Positions 26,560-34,719 of a stretch of DNA of 64,000 bases are shown in pieces (position 1 is the stretch's first letter; each line of letters starts with the position of its first letter). Below the pieces are notes generated by a model. It was not told the origin of the DNA, made no database searches, and was given only the letters and a program-made list of their open reading frames with translations. This DNA is from Arenibacter algicola (GTDB lineage Bacteria; Bacteroidota; Bacteroidia; Flavobacteriales; Flavobacteriaceae): the NCBI RefSeq assembly GCF_000733925.1, contig NZ_JPOO01000003.1, positions 1,984,001 through 2,048,000 on the forward strand, read 5' to 3'. A program made the position numbers and the translations under genes.

Positions 26560-28782
26560 ATGACAGCAATACCACTTACAACCAGAAGAAAATTTATCAA
26601 AGACTTGGGCTATATCAGCGTGGGATTTACATTGTTTGGAGCCTGCTCGGGTGTGGAAGACCCCATAATGGCCGCCCGACTAGATTATGATGGGAAACTA
26701 CCAGGCAGCATGGGCCGTGCCAAAACCGTAAACGCCTGGTTGGAATTATTGGAGGATGGCACTATTAGGGTACTATCTGGAAAAGTAGAATTGGGACAGG
26801 GCATCCGCACTGCTATCCAGCAGGTGGCTGCCGAAGAACTGGATATGGATCTGGAGAAGGTACAAATTCATCTGGCAGAGACTGGTGTCACCCCTAATGA
26901 GGGCTATACCGGTGCCAGCGCTTCCATTCAGAACAGTGCCATGTCTGTTCGCTATGCAGCAGCTACAGCTAGACAGGAATTATTGCTCTTGGCGAGTAAA
27001 AAACTGAATACTGCTGTTGATAATCTATTGCTTTACAACGGCCTAGTTAAATCTAAACAAAACAAAGAATCCTTGACTTTTGCCGAGATACTTGATGGCG
27101 AACAGATAGAAAAAGAAGTAATGCTTCCAATTCCCATAAAAGACAACAGGGAACATCGCTATGTTGGCAAAGCCATACCAAGACCAGATATAGAAGAAAT
27201 GGTAAGGGGGCAGTCGACCTACATTCAAGACCTACGCTTCCCCGGTATGGTGCATGCCAGAGTAGTGAGACCTCCGGGATATACTTCCCAACTGATTTCT
27301 TTGGATGACACCGGTTTAAAATCAGAAGTTTCAGGAATCATTAAAACGGTAAGAAAAGGAAGTTTTGTGGGCGTAATTACCGAAAGGGAATACCAAGCTG
27401 TAAAGGCAGAACAATATCTGAAGGACCACTCGATATGGACGGCCCCCATACCCTTCCCTAAATCTGAAAATCTCTACGCACATATTAAATTGATTGCCTC
27501 CAGCCCGGAAACAGTGAAAAACGAAGGTGATGTGGCAGCAGCATTTGAAGGCAATGAAACCCTTAAAGCAACATATACCAAACCCTATATTAAACACGCC
27601 TCTATGGGCCCCGCCTGTGGAATAGCGATGTTTGACGGTGAAATATTGCATATCTGGTCCCACAGTCAAGGAATATATCCCATGAGGGAAGCCCTGGCGA
27701 CCATGTTGAATATGGAACCCGATAAAATTCATATTACGAGTGTCCCTGGAGCGGGGTGTTTTGGCCATAGCACTGCCGATGATGCCGCCGCCGATGCAGC
27801 ACTATTGGCCCTGCAACAACCCAACACCCATGTTAGGGTACAATGGTCCAGACATGATGAGCACTTGTGGGATCCCTATGGTCCGGCCATGATCACCGAA
27901 TTGGAAGCCAGTCTGGATAAAAACAATAAAATAAACTCGTGGAAAACCGAGGTGTGGACCGACTCCCATAGCACACGCCCGAACAAGGATGCCGGAACGG
28001 TATTGGCCGCCAGGTATTTGGAAAACCCATACCAGATGAAGTCGAGAGGGTATTTGGGAGGAGGACATAGAAATGCCGATCCATATTACGGCATTCCCAA
28101 TATTACCGTGAATGCACACTACTATGATGGACCCTTTCGCACATCCTCTTTGCGTAGCCTAGGATCGTTTACCAATATTTTTGCCATAGAATCGTTTATG
28201 GACACTTTGGCCGAAAAGGCGGGCCAAGACCCCTTGGAATTCCGACTAAACCACTTGGAAGATAAAAGGGCCATAGGAGTAATCCAAAAAGTGCAAGCCC
28301 TTACCAGCGCACAAAATAACGAGGATGGCAAAGGGATTGGGTATGCCTTTATGAGGTATAAAAATACGGACGCCTATATTGCCGTTGCGGCCAAGGTTAC
28401 GGTGGATAAAAATAACGGTAATGTGGGTCTTATTAAAATGTGGGCAGCTGTAGACGTAGGGGAGGTAATCAATATGGATGGACTCACCAATCAAATTGAA
28501 GGCGGGATGATCCAAGCAGCCAGCTGGACCCTAAAAGAGGAGGTAACGTTCAATACAACAGAAATAACTAGTACAGATTGGATAAAATATCCCATTCTAA
28601 AATTTTCTGAAGTCCCTGAAGTGGAGGTGGCCATTATAAACCGTCCAAGCGAAGACGCCAAAGGTGCCGGGGAAGTCCCCGTTCCGCCAACGGCTGCGGC
28701 AATAGCCAATGCCATCTATAATGCCTCTGCCATACGTATTTATGATCTACCGATAACGCCAGAGAAAATTTTGAAATCCTAA
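26560..28782 (+). CDS. Molybdopterin-binding large subunit of an IorB-type oxidoreductase
   Basis: 740 residues. The N-terminus has a Tat signal (Arg9-Arg10 in TTRRKFIKDLG). Two molybdopterin-binding halves follow, with family segments such as ELGQGIRTAIQQVAAEELD, EGYTGASASIQNSA and QIEGGMIQAASW. Glu705 in GAGEVPVPP is the expected catalytic base. With the 2Fe-2S subunit 12 bp upstream it forms a periplasmic Mo hydroxylase of the aldehyde/isoquinoline oxidoreductase group. No cytochrome partner is adjacent, though a single-heme cytochrome is at 59389-59958. It is related in architecture to the partial gene at the left edge but clearly diverged from it. A role in oxidising aldehyde or sugar products is inferred from the sulfatase just upstream. 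Confidence 0.95.
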   Translation: MTAIPLTTRRKFIKDLGYISVGFTLFGACSGVEDPIMAARLDYDGKLPGSMGRAKTVNAWLELLEDGTIRVLSGKVELGQGIRTAIQQVAAEELDMDLEKVQIHLAETGVTPNEGYTGASASIQNSAMSVRYAAATARQELLLLASKKLNTAVDNLLLYNGLVKSKQNKESLTFAEILDGEQIEKEVMLPIPIKDNREHRYVGKAIPRPDIEEMVRGQSTYIQDLRFPGMVHARVVRPPGYTSQLISLDDTGLKSEVSGIIKTVRKGSFVGVITEREYQAVKAEQYLKDHSIWTAPIPFPKSENLYAHIKLIASSPETVKNEGDVAAAFEGNETLKATYTKPYIKHASMGPACGIAMFDGEILHIWSHSQGIYPMREALATMLNMEPDKIHITSVPGAGCFGHSTADDAAADAALLALQQPNTHVRVQWSRHDEHLWDPYGPAMITELEASLDKNNKINSWKTEVWTDSHSTRPNKDAGTVLAARYLENPYQMKSRGYLGGGHRNADPYYGIPNITVNAHYYDGPFRTSSLRSLGSFTNIFAIESFMDTLAEKAGQDPLEFRLNHLEDKRAIGVIQKVQALTSAQNNEDGKGIGYAFMRYKNTDAYIAVAAKVTVDKNNGNVGLIKMWAAVDVGEVINMDGLTNQIEGGMIQAASWTLKEEVTFNTTEITSTDWIKYPILKFSEVPEVEVAIINRPSEDAKGAGEVPVPPTAAAIANAIYNASAIRIYDLPITPEKILKS

Positions 28783-28961
28783 ACAGGGAGATGGTCTAGA
28801 AAAATCAAGACAGGAGACACCTCTATTTTAGGAATAGCTTTTGATATTACTACCCTAACACCATTAAACTAGGACCTTACCAGGTAATTTCGCTTTCCCA
28901 GACTTCAGTCTGATCAGCTTAAAGGCCTGCCCAAGCAGGGATAAATCCGCTTAAAAGACAA

Positions 28962-28996
28962 AAGGAGCATTCCGTAATTATATAGGAACACTCCTT
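28962..28996 (-). terminator. Terminator after the 588-residue lipoprotein gene
   Basis: A 12-position stem with two central mismatches (AAGGAG..TTCC against GGAA..CTCCTT) surrounds an 11-base loop. On the minus strand it is followed by TTTTGTCTTTT. It lies about 55 bp past the stop at 29050 and should end the second PUL transcript. Smaller hairpins at 28899-28912 and 28926-28939 may serve the plus-strand Mo-subunit gene. Confidence 0.7.
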
Positions 28997-29049
28997 GGCA
29001 GCTATAAAAGCTTCCACATTATGTCAAGGAAGATATTAAATGGGGGAAC

Positions 29050-30816
29050 TTAGTTTATTTCATAACCGTATTTATAATCTATAACAATATCATCGGCATA
29101 TAATTTACCGTCTTTTTCCTTAACTTTTGCGGATGCCGGTATCATAACCAATAAACGCGAGGACTCCCCTTCAATATTAAAAGTAAAATCGAATTTCGTC
29201 TTTTGGGAAATAAACTTACGCTCAACAGCATCGTAAATCTTTAAATCTTTGTCTCCAATTGAGATGATGACCTCTTTACTTTCCGCATTGGGATTGTAAT
29301 ATAAATAACTTGGGTATGCTTCTTCACGATAAAAATCGGTAGCCAATAAATCCAATTGAAGTATATTTTCAATATTGGTTTTGGAAATAATAGCCCCGGC
29401 AACACCCACATGACCACTACCGTAAACACTGAATTGGGAAACTTTCGGATTGTCCTTATTCCATTTCATTCCATCACCAATAGCTACTGGTGCCGCTATA
29501 TCCAAATACAACCCCTCTTCTTCATAATGCGAACTTTTTATAAGGCCTTCATAAGCAATTACGCCTTTAGTGTGTTCTTTCTCTTCAGGTATCGTTTGAT
29601 GGTCATCCGGTATTTCGTATGGGTAAAACAACCTAGAAGCATTTGCGGCATTTAGCATCCATTTACCGATGGTATTGGCGTACCGTTGATCATAACGCAC
29701 CAAAGGAACCAGTGGCCACATAGCGTCATAGGTATTCATTAAAAAAGCAAAACCTCCATTATGGGTTGTACTGCCCACTAGCCCGGAAACGTCATATCCA
29801 TTCCAATTATCCACAAGTACACCCCAACCCTCCCGGCAAGCGGAATTGCCATCAAAGGTCCAATCCAAAACTTCTGAAAAATCATAATTGGTCCCTTGCT
29901 CCGCATTCATTCTAGCGGCAACATAAGCCCCAAAAGGCATCAAAATTTCATAGAAATAGTTTTCCTTCTGATTTAAAAGTGCTTCCAAGGATGATTTGGC
30001 CCCCTCCAAATATTTTGGATCATTAAATTTTTGGTAAGCTGAATAAAGTACAAAGGCATGACCCGCCGCCGCATCTTGCTGAGTACATATCCATGTCTTA
30101 TTGGGTTGCATGGTAGCATAATCAAAAAAGGAATAATCGTAGTTACCGTTTAGTACGGAGTCCGCTTCATAAAACTTATCTGCCACTGACTTTAATATGG
30201 TATCGTATTCAGTTGCCTGTGGATAAAGATCGGCAACGGCATAGAACATAACATTTGGATAAACATCATACCACCAATCCCTGGCATAGCCACCACCAAG
30301 CTGAGCCACTTCGGGTCCGGTATTGTTCATCATTATGTTCCAATTGGTTTCACTATTGTAGTAGTTCTTTAACATCCTTAAATAGTTTTCACCGTTTTGG
30401 TTGGTCTTGTCAATGCCCACCAAGCTTGCCCCTAGTACAGACCCAATACTTGCAAGCGATTCGTGAAAAATACCGTCATAATGTTCCTGGCCCTGTCTAA
30501 CATCGCCCATAGCAGTATAAATCCCGTAGGTTTCTTGGTCAAAATTTTTTCTAGAATTATCCTTCCAAACTAAAGGCCAATATTCCCCTGTTTGATTTTC
30601 ATCGTATACCTTTTTGTCATAATCTTTTGCCAAGCTGTTAAAATCCAAAATTTTGAAGGGCTTTGGCAGGTTAGGCATGGAATCGATCCTTAGAACACCA
30701 ACCTGGGCTATCGGATTGGGAACCTCAAACAGATCGGCTTTACTTGCATTTTTACATGAATTAAGTCCAAGAGTTAAAGTTAATAAAAGGACTATATAAC
30801 GATTAAATATTTTCAT
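29050..30816 (-). CDS. Unrecognised PUL lipoprotein, probable alpha/alpha-barrel sugar enzyme
   Basis: 588 residues with a lipoprotein signal ending at Cys21 (LGLNSC). I do not recognise a named family. The middle (about 70-450) is rich in aromatic residues and paired helices, for example YARDWWYDVYPNVMFYAVADLY, ending in segments such as QQDAAAGHAFVLYSAYQKF and TTHNGGFAFLMNTYDAMW. This suggests an alpha/alpha toroid of the kind used by glycosidases and lyases, with a beta-rich tail (about 490-585). It overlaps the MFS gene by 14 bp, and that gene abuts GH130, so the three are translationally linked. A periplasmic role in making the sugar that the transporter and GH130 enzyme use is my inference. 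Candidate acidic catalytic residues cannot be picked by eye. Confidence 0.8.
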   Translation of the reverse strand: MKIFNRYIVLLLTLTLGLNSCKNASKADLFEVPNPIAQVGVLRIDSMPNLPKPFKILDFNSLAKDYDKKVYDENQTGEYWPLVWKDNSRKNFDQETYGIYTAMGDVRQGQEHYDGIFHESLASIGSVLGASLVGIDKTNQNGENYLRMLKNYYNSETNWNIMMNNTGPEVAQLGGGYARDWWYDVYPNVMFYAVADLYPQATEYDTILKSVADKFYEADSVLNGNYDYSFFDYATMQPNKTWICTQQDAAAGHAFVLYSAYQKFNDPKYLEGAKSSLEALLNQKENYFYEILMPFGAYVAARMNAEQGTNYDFSEVLDWTFDGNSACREGWGVLVDNWNGYDVSGLVGSTTHNGGFAFLMNTYDAMWPLVPLVRYDQRYANTIGKWMLNAANASRLFYPYEIPDDHQTIPEEKEHTKGVIAYEGLIKSSHYEEEGLYLDIAAPVAIGDGMKWNKDNPKVSQFSVYGSGHVGVAGAIISKTNIENILQLDLLATDFYREEAYPSYLYYNPNAESKEVIISIGDKDLKIYDAVERKFISQKTKFDFTFNIEGESSRLLVMIPASAKVKEKDGKLYADDIVIDYKYGYEIN

Positions 30817-32044
30817 TTTCTAGTTTATTTTGTTGCGTTAATAATTGTTTTGCAATTACTATGGCCAATAGTTGCAATGTCCCTATTATTAATAGAGCAT
30901 ATCGTAAAGCGATATCGGCATCACCAAAAAATGCGATACCTAGGAATGTACCAGCTCCTATAAGCCTGCCCACGTACAATCCAAATTCATGATTTAGTAT
31001 ATAGGCAAATTCGTTTCTGTTCTCCAGTTCGGAAAGTAAATCAATAACTTTAAGTTGAATTGGAAAATAGGCTATATCCAAAATAGGTCTAGCGATCAAA
31101 AGTAGAAATATAAAAATGATCACTCCAATGGAACTAAACAATAAGGCATTGAACAAGGAAGCCAAAAAGAAACATATTAGACCAAAACTAAAAATAATGT
31201 GGCGGTGCTTTGGCTTGGATAATTTCCCTAAAATAAGCATTATAATGGCTGCTATTATTGCTCCTATGGATTGGGCCGTGCCCAATGCCCCTTCCGATGC
31301 AAAAAATTTCATCATTAAAATGGCTGGGGCCGTAACTATAAAACCCTGGGCCAACCCTTTTAACAAGGCCATTTGGAGCATTTTATTCCAAAGTTTATGA
31401 AACTTGAAATACAGGAACTTCTCGTTCTTCGGCTTTTCGTAGGTTCCAAAATGAAAAATAATTGAAGCAATAATGGTAAAAATAAAGACAGCAACCGTTA
31501 CAACCTTATATCCTGAATTTACCCCTTCATTAGTACTACCATTGCCAGTCATTAGATACCATCCTATAACAATAGGTACCAAAACTGCGGTGGTGGTATA
31601 AAAGAACGTGTCAAGTCCATAATAAAAATTTCTAGTTCTATCCGATGTAGTCGCAAGTACTAGATAATCCCTATTGGACCAATAAAGACCAAAAGACATC
31701 CCCATTATAAGTCCAGCCGAAACCAATCCTGAATAAGAAATCTCTTTTAGCGACATCATAAAAACCATGGATACCCCGCTTAGCAACATCCCCAAAGAAA
31801 ATAATCTTTTAATGTTTACACGGTTAAGTAAATACCCGTTAATATAAAAAGTAATGGGTATACCCGTATATATGGCCAATTGATACAACATCACCTTTGA
31901 TGGATCATTGGAGTTCCTCATGATGTAGGATGCCACAAAAATATCTATAACAGGCATAACAAATGCATAGACCAAATTTGTTAGGATCAATATTTTAGCA
32001 CTCCTTGAAAAATCCTTTATTCCAATTTTAGCAACAACTCCCAT
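30803..32044 (-). CDS. MFS-type inner-membrane transporter
   Basis: 413 residues with about twelve hydrophobic segments and a short cytoplasmic loop near the middle (about 205-225, YEKPKNEKFLYFKFHKLW). The pattern fits the major facilitator superfamily, with a MFS-like basic loop (NRVNIKRLFSLG) after the second helix. It overlaps GH130 by one base at its start and the 588-residue lipoprotein by 14 bases at its end, so all three should be made together. It probably carries the periplasmic mono- or oligosaccharide into the cytoplasm for the GH130 enzyme. The sugar is not known. Confidence 0.9.
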   Translation of the reverse strand: MGVVAKIGIKDFSRSAKILILTNLVYAFVMPVIDIFVASYIMRNSNDPSKVMLYQLAIYTGIPITFYINGYLLNRVNIKRLFSLGMLLSGVSMVFMMSLKEISYSGLVSAGLIMGMSFGLYWSNRDYLVLATTSDRTRNFYYGLDTFFYTTTAVLVPIVIGWYLMTGNGSTNEGVNSGYKVVTVAVFIFTIIASIIFHFGTYEKPKNEKFLYFKFHKLWNKMLQMALLKGLAQGFIVTAPAILMMKFFASEGALGTAQSIGAIIAAIIMLILGKLSKPKHRHIIFSFGLICFFLASLFNALLFSSIGVIIFIFLLLIARPILDIAYFPIQLKVIDLLSELENRNEFAYILNHEFGLYVGRLIGAGTFLGIAFFGDADIALRYALLIIGTLQLLAIVIAKQLLTQQNKLENENI

Positions 32045-33093
32045 TATTTCTTAAGTGATTTTAGTATTGATTCGATAGAAAGAGTTGCCAGGCATACGTG
32101 TTCATCCGAAGCTCCGTAGTAAACACTTATTTCGTCCCCATTCACCAAATGGCCGTTGGTAAAAACTACATTGCCAAAAAAACCTGTTTTTTCATACTCG
32201 GCCAATGGTTCCATTATAGGTTCCTCAGACCTTGCAATTACAATTGAGGGATCCTTTAAATCCAGCAACAAAGCCCCCAAACAATATCTATTTTTTTCCG
32301 TTGCCCCATGATAGATAGCCAACCACCCATCTTTGGTTTTAATAGGTGAGGCTCCAGCCCCTAGCCTTTTGCTATCAAATTTGGAGGTTCTGGTTTTGGA
32401 AATGCATTTGTGATTTCCCCAATGAATACCATCAGGCGATTCAGCTATCCAAATATAATTACCGCCCAATTCCGGACTACTAGGCCTATGCAGCGCATAG
32501 AACTTATTATTAATTTTTTCTTCAAAAATGGTACAGTCCTTATTGTGCGGACTAAATATCATGCCTTTCTTATCAAAATCCTTCCAATCCCTGGTAGTTC
32601 TCAACCCTACACCCACCCCATTGGGGCTGACCATGGTATATGTCAGGTAATAGACCCCATCAACTTTTGAAACCCTACAGTCTTCAATACCATAACTTTC
32701 GTATTCCCCTTCACCGAACAGTGCCGGATATTCCTCCAGCTCTGAGAATGTTATTCCATCATCGCTAAAAAGTAATCTAAGATGGGAAATGGTAGTTAGG
32801 TAATCCACTCCGTCATAATTGATGACCCTGGCATCTGAAGCATCCAACTTGGGGTCATCCAGCTTAAAATCCAAAATTTCTACCTTTCCAAAATCGTTAT
32901 AAAAAGGGACGGATATTAGACCGTCTTTTTTGACAGTTCTTTCGGCAACACGAACTAGTAGTCCAATTTTTCCATTAAATTCGAATGTCCCCGGATTAAG
33001 CAAACATTCAATAAGCATATTCTTATTGCTTGGCTTTAAATCTTTGGGCGACAATAATGGATTTTCACTATATCTATTTGCAATATCTGTCAT
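32044..33093 (-). CDS. GH130-family mannoside phosphorylase or hydrolase
   Basis: 349 residues with no signal peptide, so cytoplasmic. It has the five-bladed-propeller signatures of GH130. GIEDCR at 135-140 gives the expected catalytic Asp138. HNKDCTIF (about 183-190) and YALHRP (about 199-204) match positions that bind phosphate or sugar in phosphorylases. Known members break beta-mannosyl links, many by phosphorolysis, giving mannose 1-phosphate. Phosphorylase versus hydrolase cannot be settled here, and the Cys in EDCR, where Pro is common, is a small variation. It lies 124 bp after susD, behind a 12-bp hairpin, and starts the GH130-MFS-lipoprotein set. Confidence 0.93.
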   Translation of the reverse strand: MTDIANRYSENPLLSPKDLKPSNKNMLIECLLNPGTFEFNGKIGLLVRVAERTVKKDGLISVPFYNDFGKVEILDFKLDDPKLDASDARVINYDGVDYLTTISHLRLLFSDDGITFSELEEYPALFGEGEYESYGIEDCRVSKVDGVYYLTYTMVSPNGVGVGLRTTRDWKDFDKKGMIFSPHNKDCTIFEEKINNKFYALHRPSSPELGGNYIWIAESPDGIHWGNHKCISKTRTSKFDSKRLGAGASPIKTKDGWLAIYHGATEKNRYCLGALLLDLKDPSIVIARSEEPIMEPLAEYEKTGFFGNVVFTNGHLVNGDEISVYYGASDEHVCLATLSIESILKSLKK

Positions 33094-33131
33094 ATTCCGT
33101 TCAGTTCTAGGTTGGGTAAAGTTTTTGAAAA

Positions 33132-33164
33132 GAGAAGTAGTATATAGAATTCATACTACTTCTC
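33132..33164 (-). promoter_or_regulatory. 12-bp perfect hairpin between susD and GH130
   Basis: GAGAAGTAGTAT (33132-33143) and its exact complement (33153-33164) surround a 9-base loop. On the minus strand a short T run (TTTT) follows. It begins about 50 bp past the susD stop. It may be a partial terminator or an RNA-stabilising element that leaves susC-susD mRNA more abundant than the enzyme genes behind it. Confidence 0.65.
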
Positions 33165-33216
33165 AACTCCAACAAAACTTAACAATCAACTCAATAATTT
33201 ATGTTTTTGATTTGTT

Positions 33217-34701
33217 TTAATAACCTGGGTTCTGGGTAATTGTTCCTCCAGACTTATCAATATCCCTTTGTGGTATTGGGAATAAATAATTATAGTCTTG
33301 GAAATTTCTCCCCAAATCGGATAATACGGTTTTTGCCGTTCCCCATCTTTTTAAATCATTGAACCTATGGGATTCAAAACCTAGCTCCACTCTTCTTTCA
33401 GACATTATCCATCCTAAAATTTCGACTGCATTTGTTGACGCAGGTCTATCTGTTAATGTACCTAGAGGTACTATAGAACCGTCTGCAGTAGCGCTGTTCC
33501 TAGCCCTAGTTCTAATTTGGTTTATAATGTCGACCGCTCCTACATAATCCCCTGTTTCATTGAGTGCTTCTGCTTTCCATAGCAGGACATCGGCGTAGCG
33601 GATATAGACTTTATTGCCATAATCTATCATATCTGTGGTAGATCCTATTATCTTGAAAGAACGTTTATCGTCAGGATTGGCAGTAGTGGTATATAGCAAT
33701 CTTGGGTCATTTGCTTCAAAGGCCGCCACAAAATCATCCGTTGGTGCAAAAAATCCCCAACCAATAACAAATCTCAATCCATTAGTATTGTTAGGCGTTT
33801 CGTCTGAACGATGATCGTAGGCAAAAATCACTTCATTGTCAGCGAATTCCATTTCGGCGTTAAAACTATCAAAATAATTAGCATTAAGACTGTAATTTCC
33901 AAGGGCATCCAATTCCGCAATCGTGCTTAGCACCGAGGACCAATTCTCATTAAATAATGCAACTTTTGCCTGCAATGCAATTATGGCTCCTTTGGAAACT
34001 CTCCATGGTTCTGCCGGATCGGGGTACTTGGCGTTGGTTGCCAATGATTTTGCCAGGGCAATATCGGAGTTCACCTGGTTCATAACCTCTTCTTTTGGTG
34101 CTCTAATGGCTACGGCCAAGGCTTCCTCAAAAGAATCTGGAGTTGCACTAATTAAAGGTACATCGCCAAAATTATTCACTAAATCAAAATAGTAGTAGGC
34201 CCTTAAAAAATGTGCTTCTGACAAAAGTTGATTTTTTCGGGCATCGGTCATGCCTGCCGATTGGACGGTAGCCGCATCGGATAAAAACCCTATTGCCAAA
34301 TTGGCCCTGTTTATTCCAATATAGTCATAAACCCAAATTCCGTTAAAAGCTTGGTTTTCCGGTGTAAAAGTGTAGTTGCCCACTTCATCCATCCAGGGCT
34401 GATCTCCATCCGGATTCCATTTTTTATTCATGTCATTGGATGCGATATCCTGCAATACAATGTCATTTCTAAATACGGTCCCCAAATCCCATCTCCAACC
34501 TGGAATAACACCGTTCAGAGTGTTTTTTAAAGGTTGGTATATTGAGCTTACCGAAGCTTCAAGGGTCACCAAAGCCAAGTCATTGTCCACGATGTCCTCC
34601 GTTAGTAGCCCAATTGGCTCTTTTTCCAATTCATCCATACAACCCACTGCAAGTGATGATATGAAAAGGACAATTAGTATTCTGTTAAATATATTTTTCA
34701 T
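33217..34701 (-). CDS. SusD/RagB-family glycan-binding lipoprotein (second PUL)
   Basis: 494 residues with a lipoprotein signal ending at Cys21 (SLAVGC), followed by MDELEKEPIGLLTED. It has the typical SusD helices (EAHFLRAYYYFDLVNNFGDV) and the C-terminal signature WIMSERRVELGFESHRFNDLKRW, ending GGTITQNPGY. The SusC gene ends 18 bp upstream, so the pair is cotranscribed and forms one surface uptake complex. It clearly differs in sequence from the SusD at 10401, so the two pairs probably bind different glycans. The hairpin and GH130 gene follow. Confidence 0.97.
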   Translation of the reverse strand: MKNIFNRILIVLFISSLAVGCMDELEKEPIGLLTEDIVDNDLALVTLEASVSSIYQPLKNTLNGVIPGWRWDLGTVFRNDIVLQDIASNDMNKKWNPDGDQPWMDEVGNYTFTPENQAFNGIWVYDYIGINRANLAIGFLSDAATVQSAGMTDARKNQLLSEAHFLRAYYYFDLVNNFGDVPLISATPDSFEEALAVAIRAPKEEVMNQVNSDIALAKSLATNAKYPDPAEPWRVSKGAIIALQAKVALFNENWSSVLSTIAELDALGNYSLNANYFDSFNAEMEFADNEVIFAYDHRSDETPNNTNGLRFVIGWGFFAPTDDFVAAFEANDPRLLYTTTANPDDKRSFKIIGSTTDMIDYGNKVYIRYADVLLWKAEALNETGDYVGAVDIINQIRTRARNSATADGSIVPLGTLTDRPASTNAVEILGWIMSERRVELGFESHRFNDLKRWGTAKTVLSDLGRNFQDYNYLFPIPQRDIDKSGGTITQNPGY

Positions 34702-34719
34702 GATTACTATTTTTTTAAA

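Noticed and set aside
27331..27768. 145-codon open frame on the minus strand
   Set aside because: It is antisense to the Mo-subunit gene, whose conserved motifs run through the region.
28899..28939. Two small hairpins after the Mo-subunit gene
   Set aside because: The stems are 5-6 bp with no T run on the plus strand, so they are only noted within the neighbouring terminator entry.
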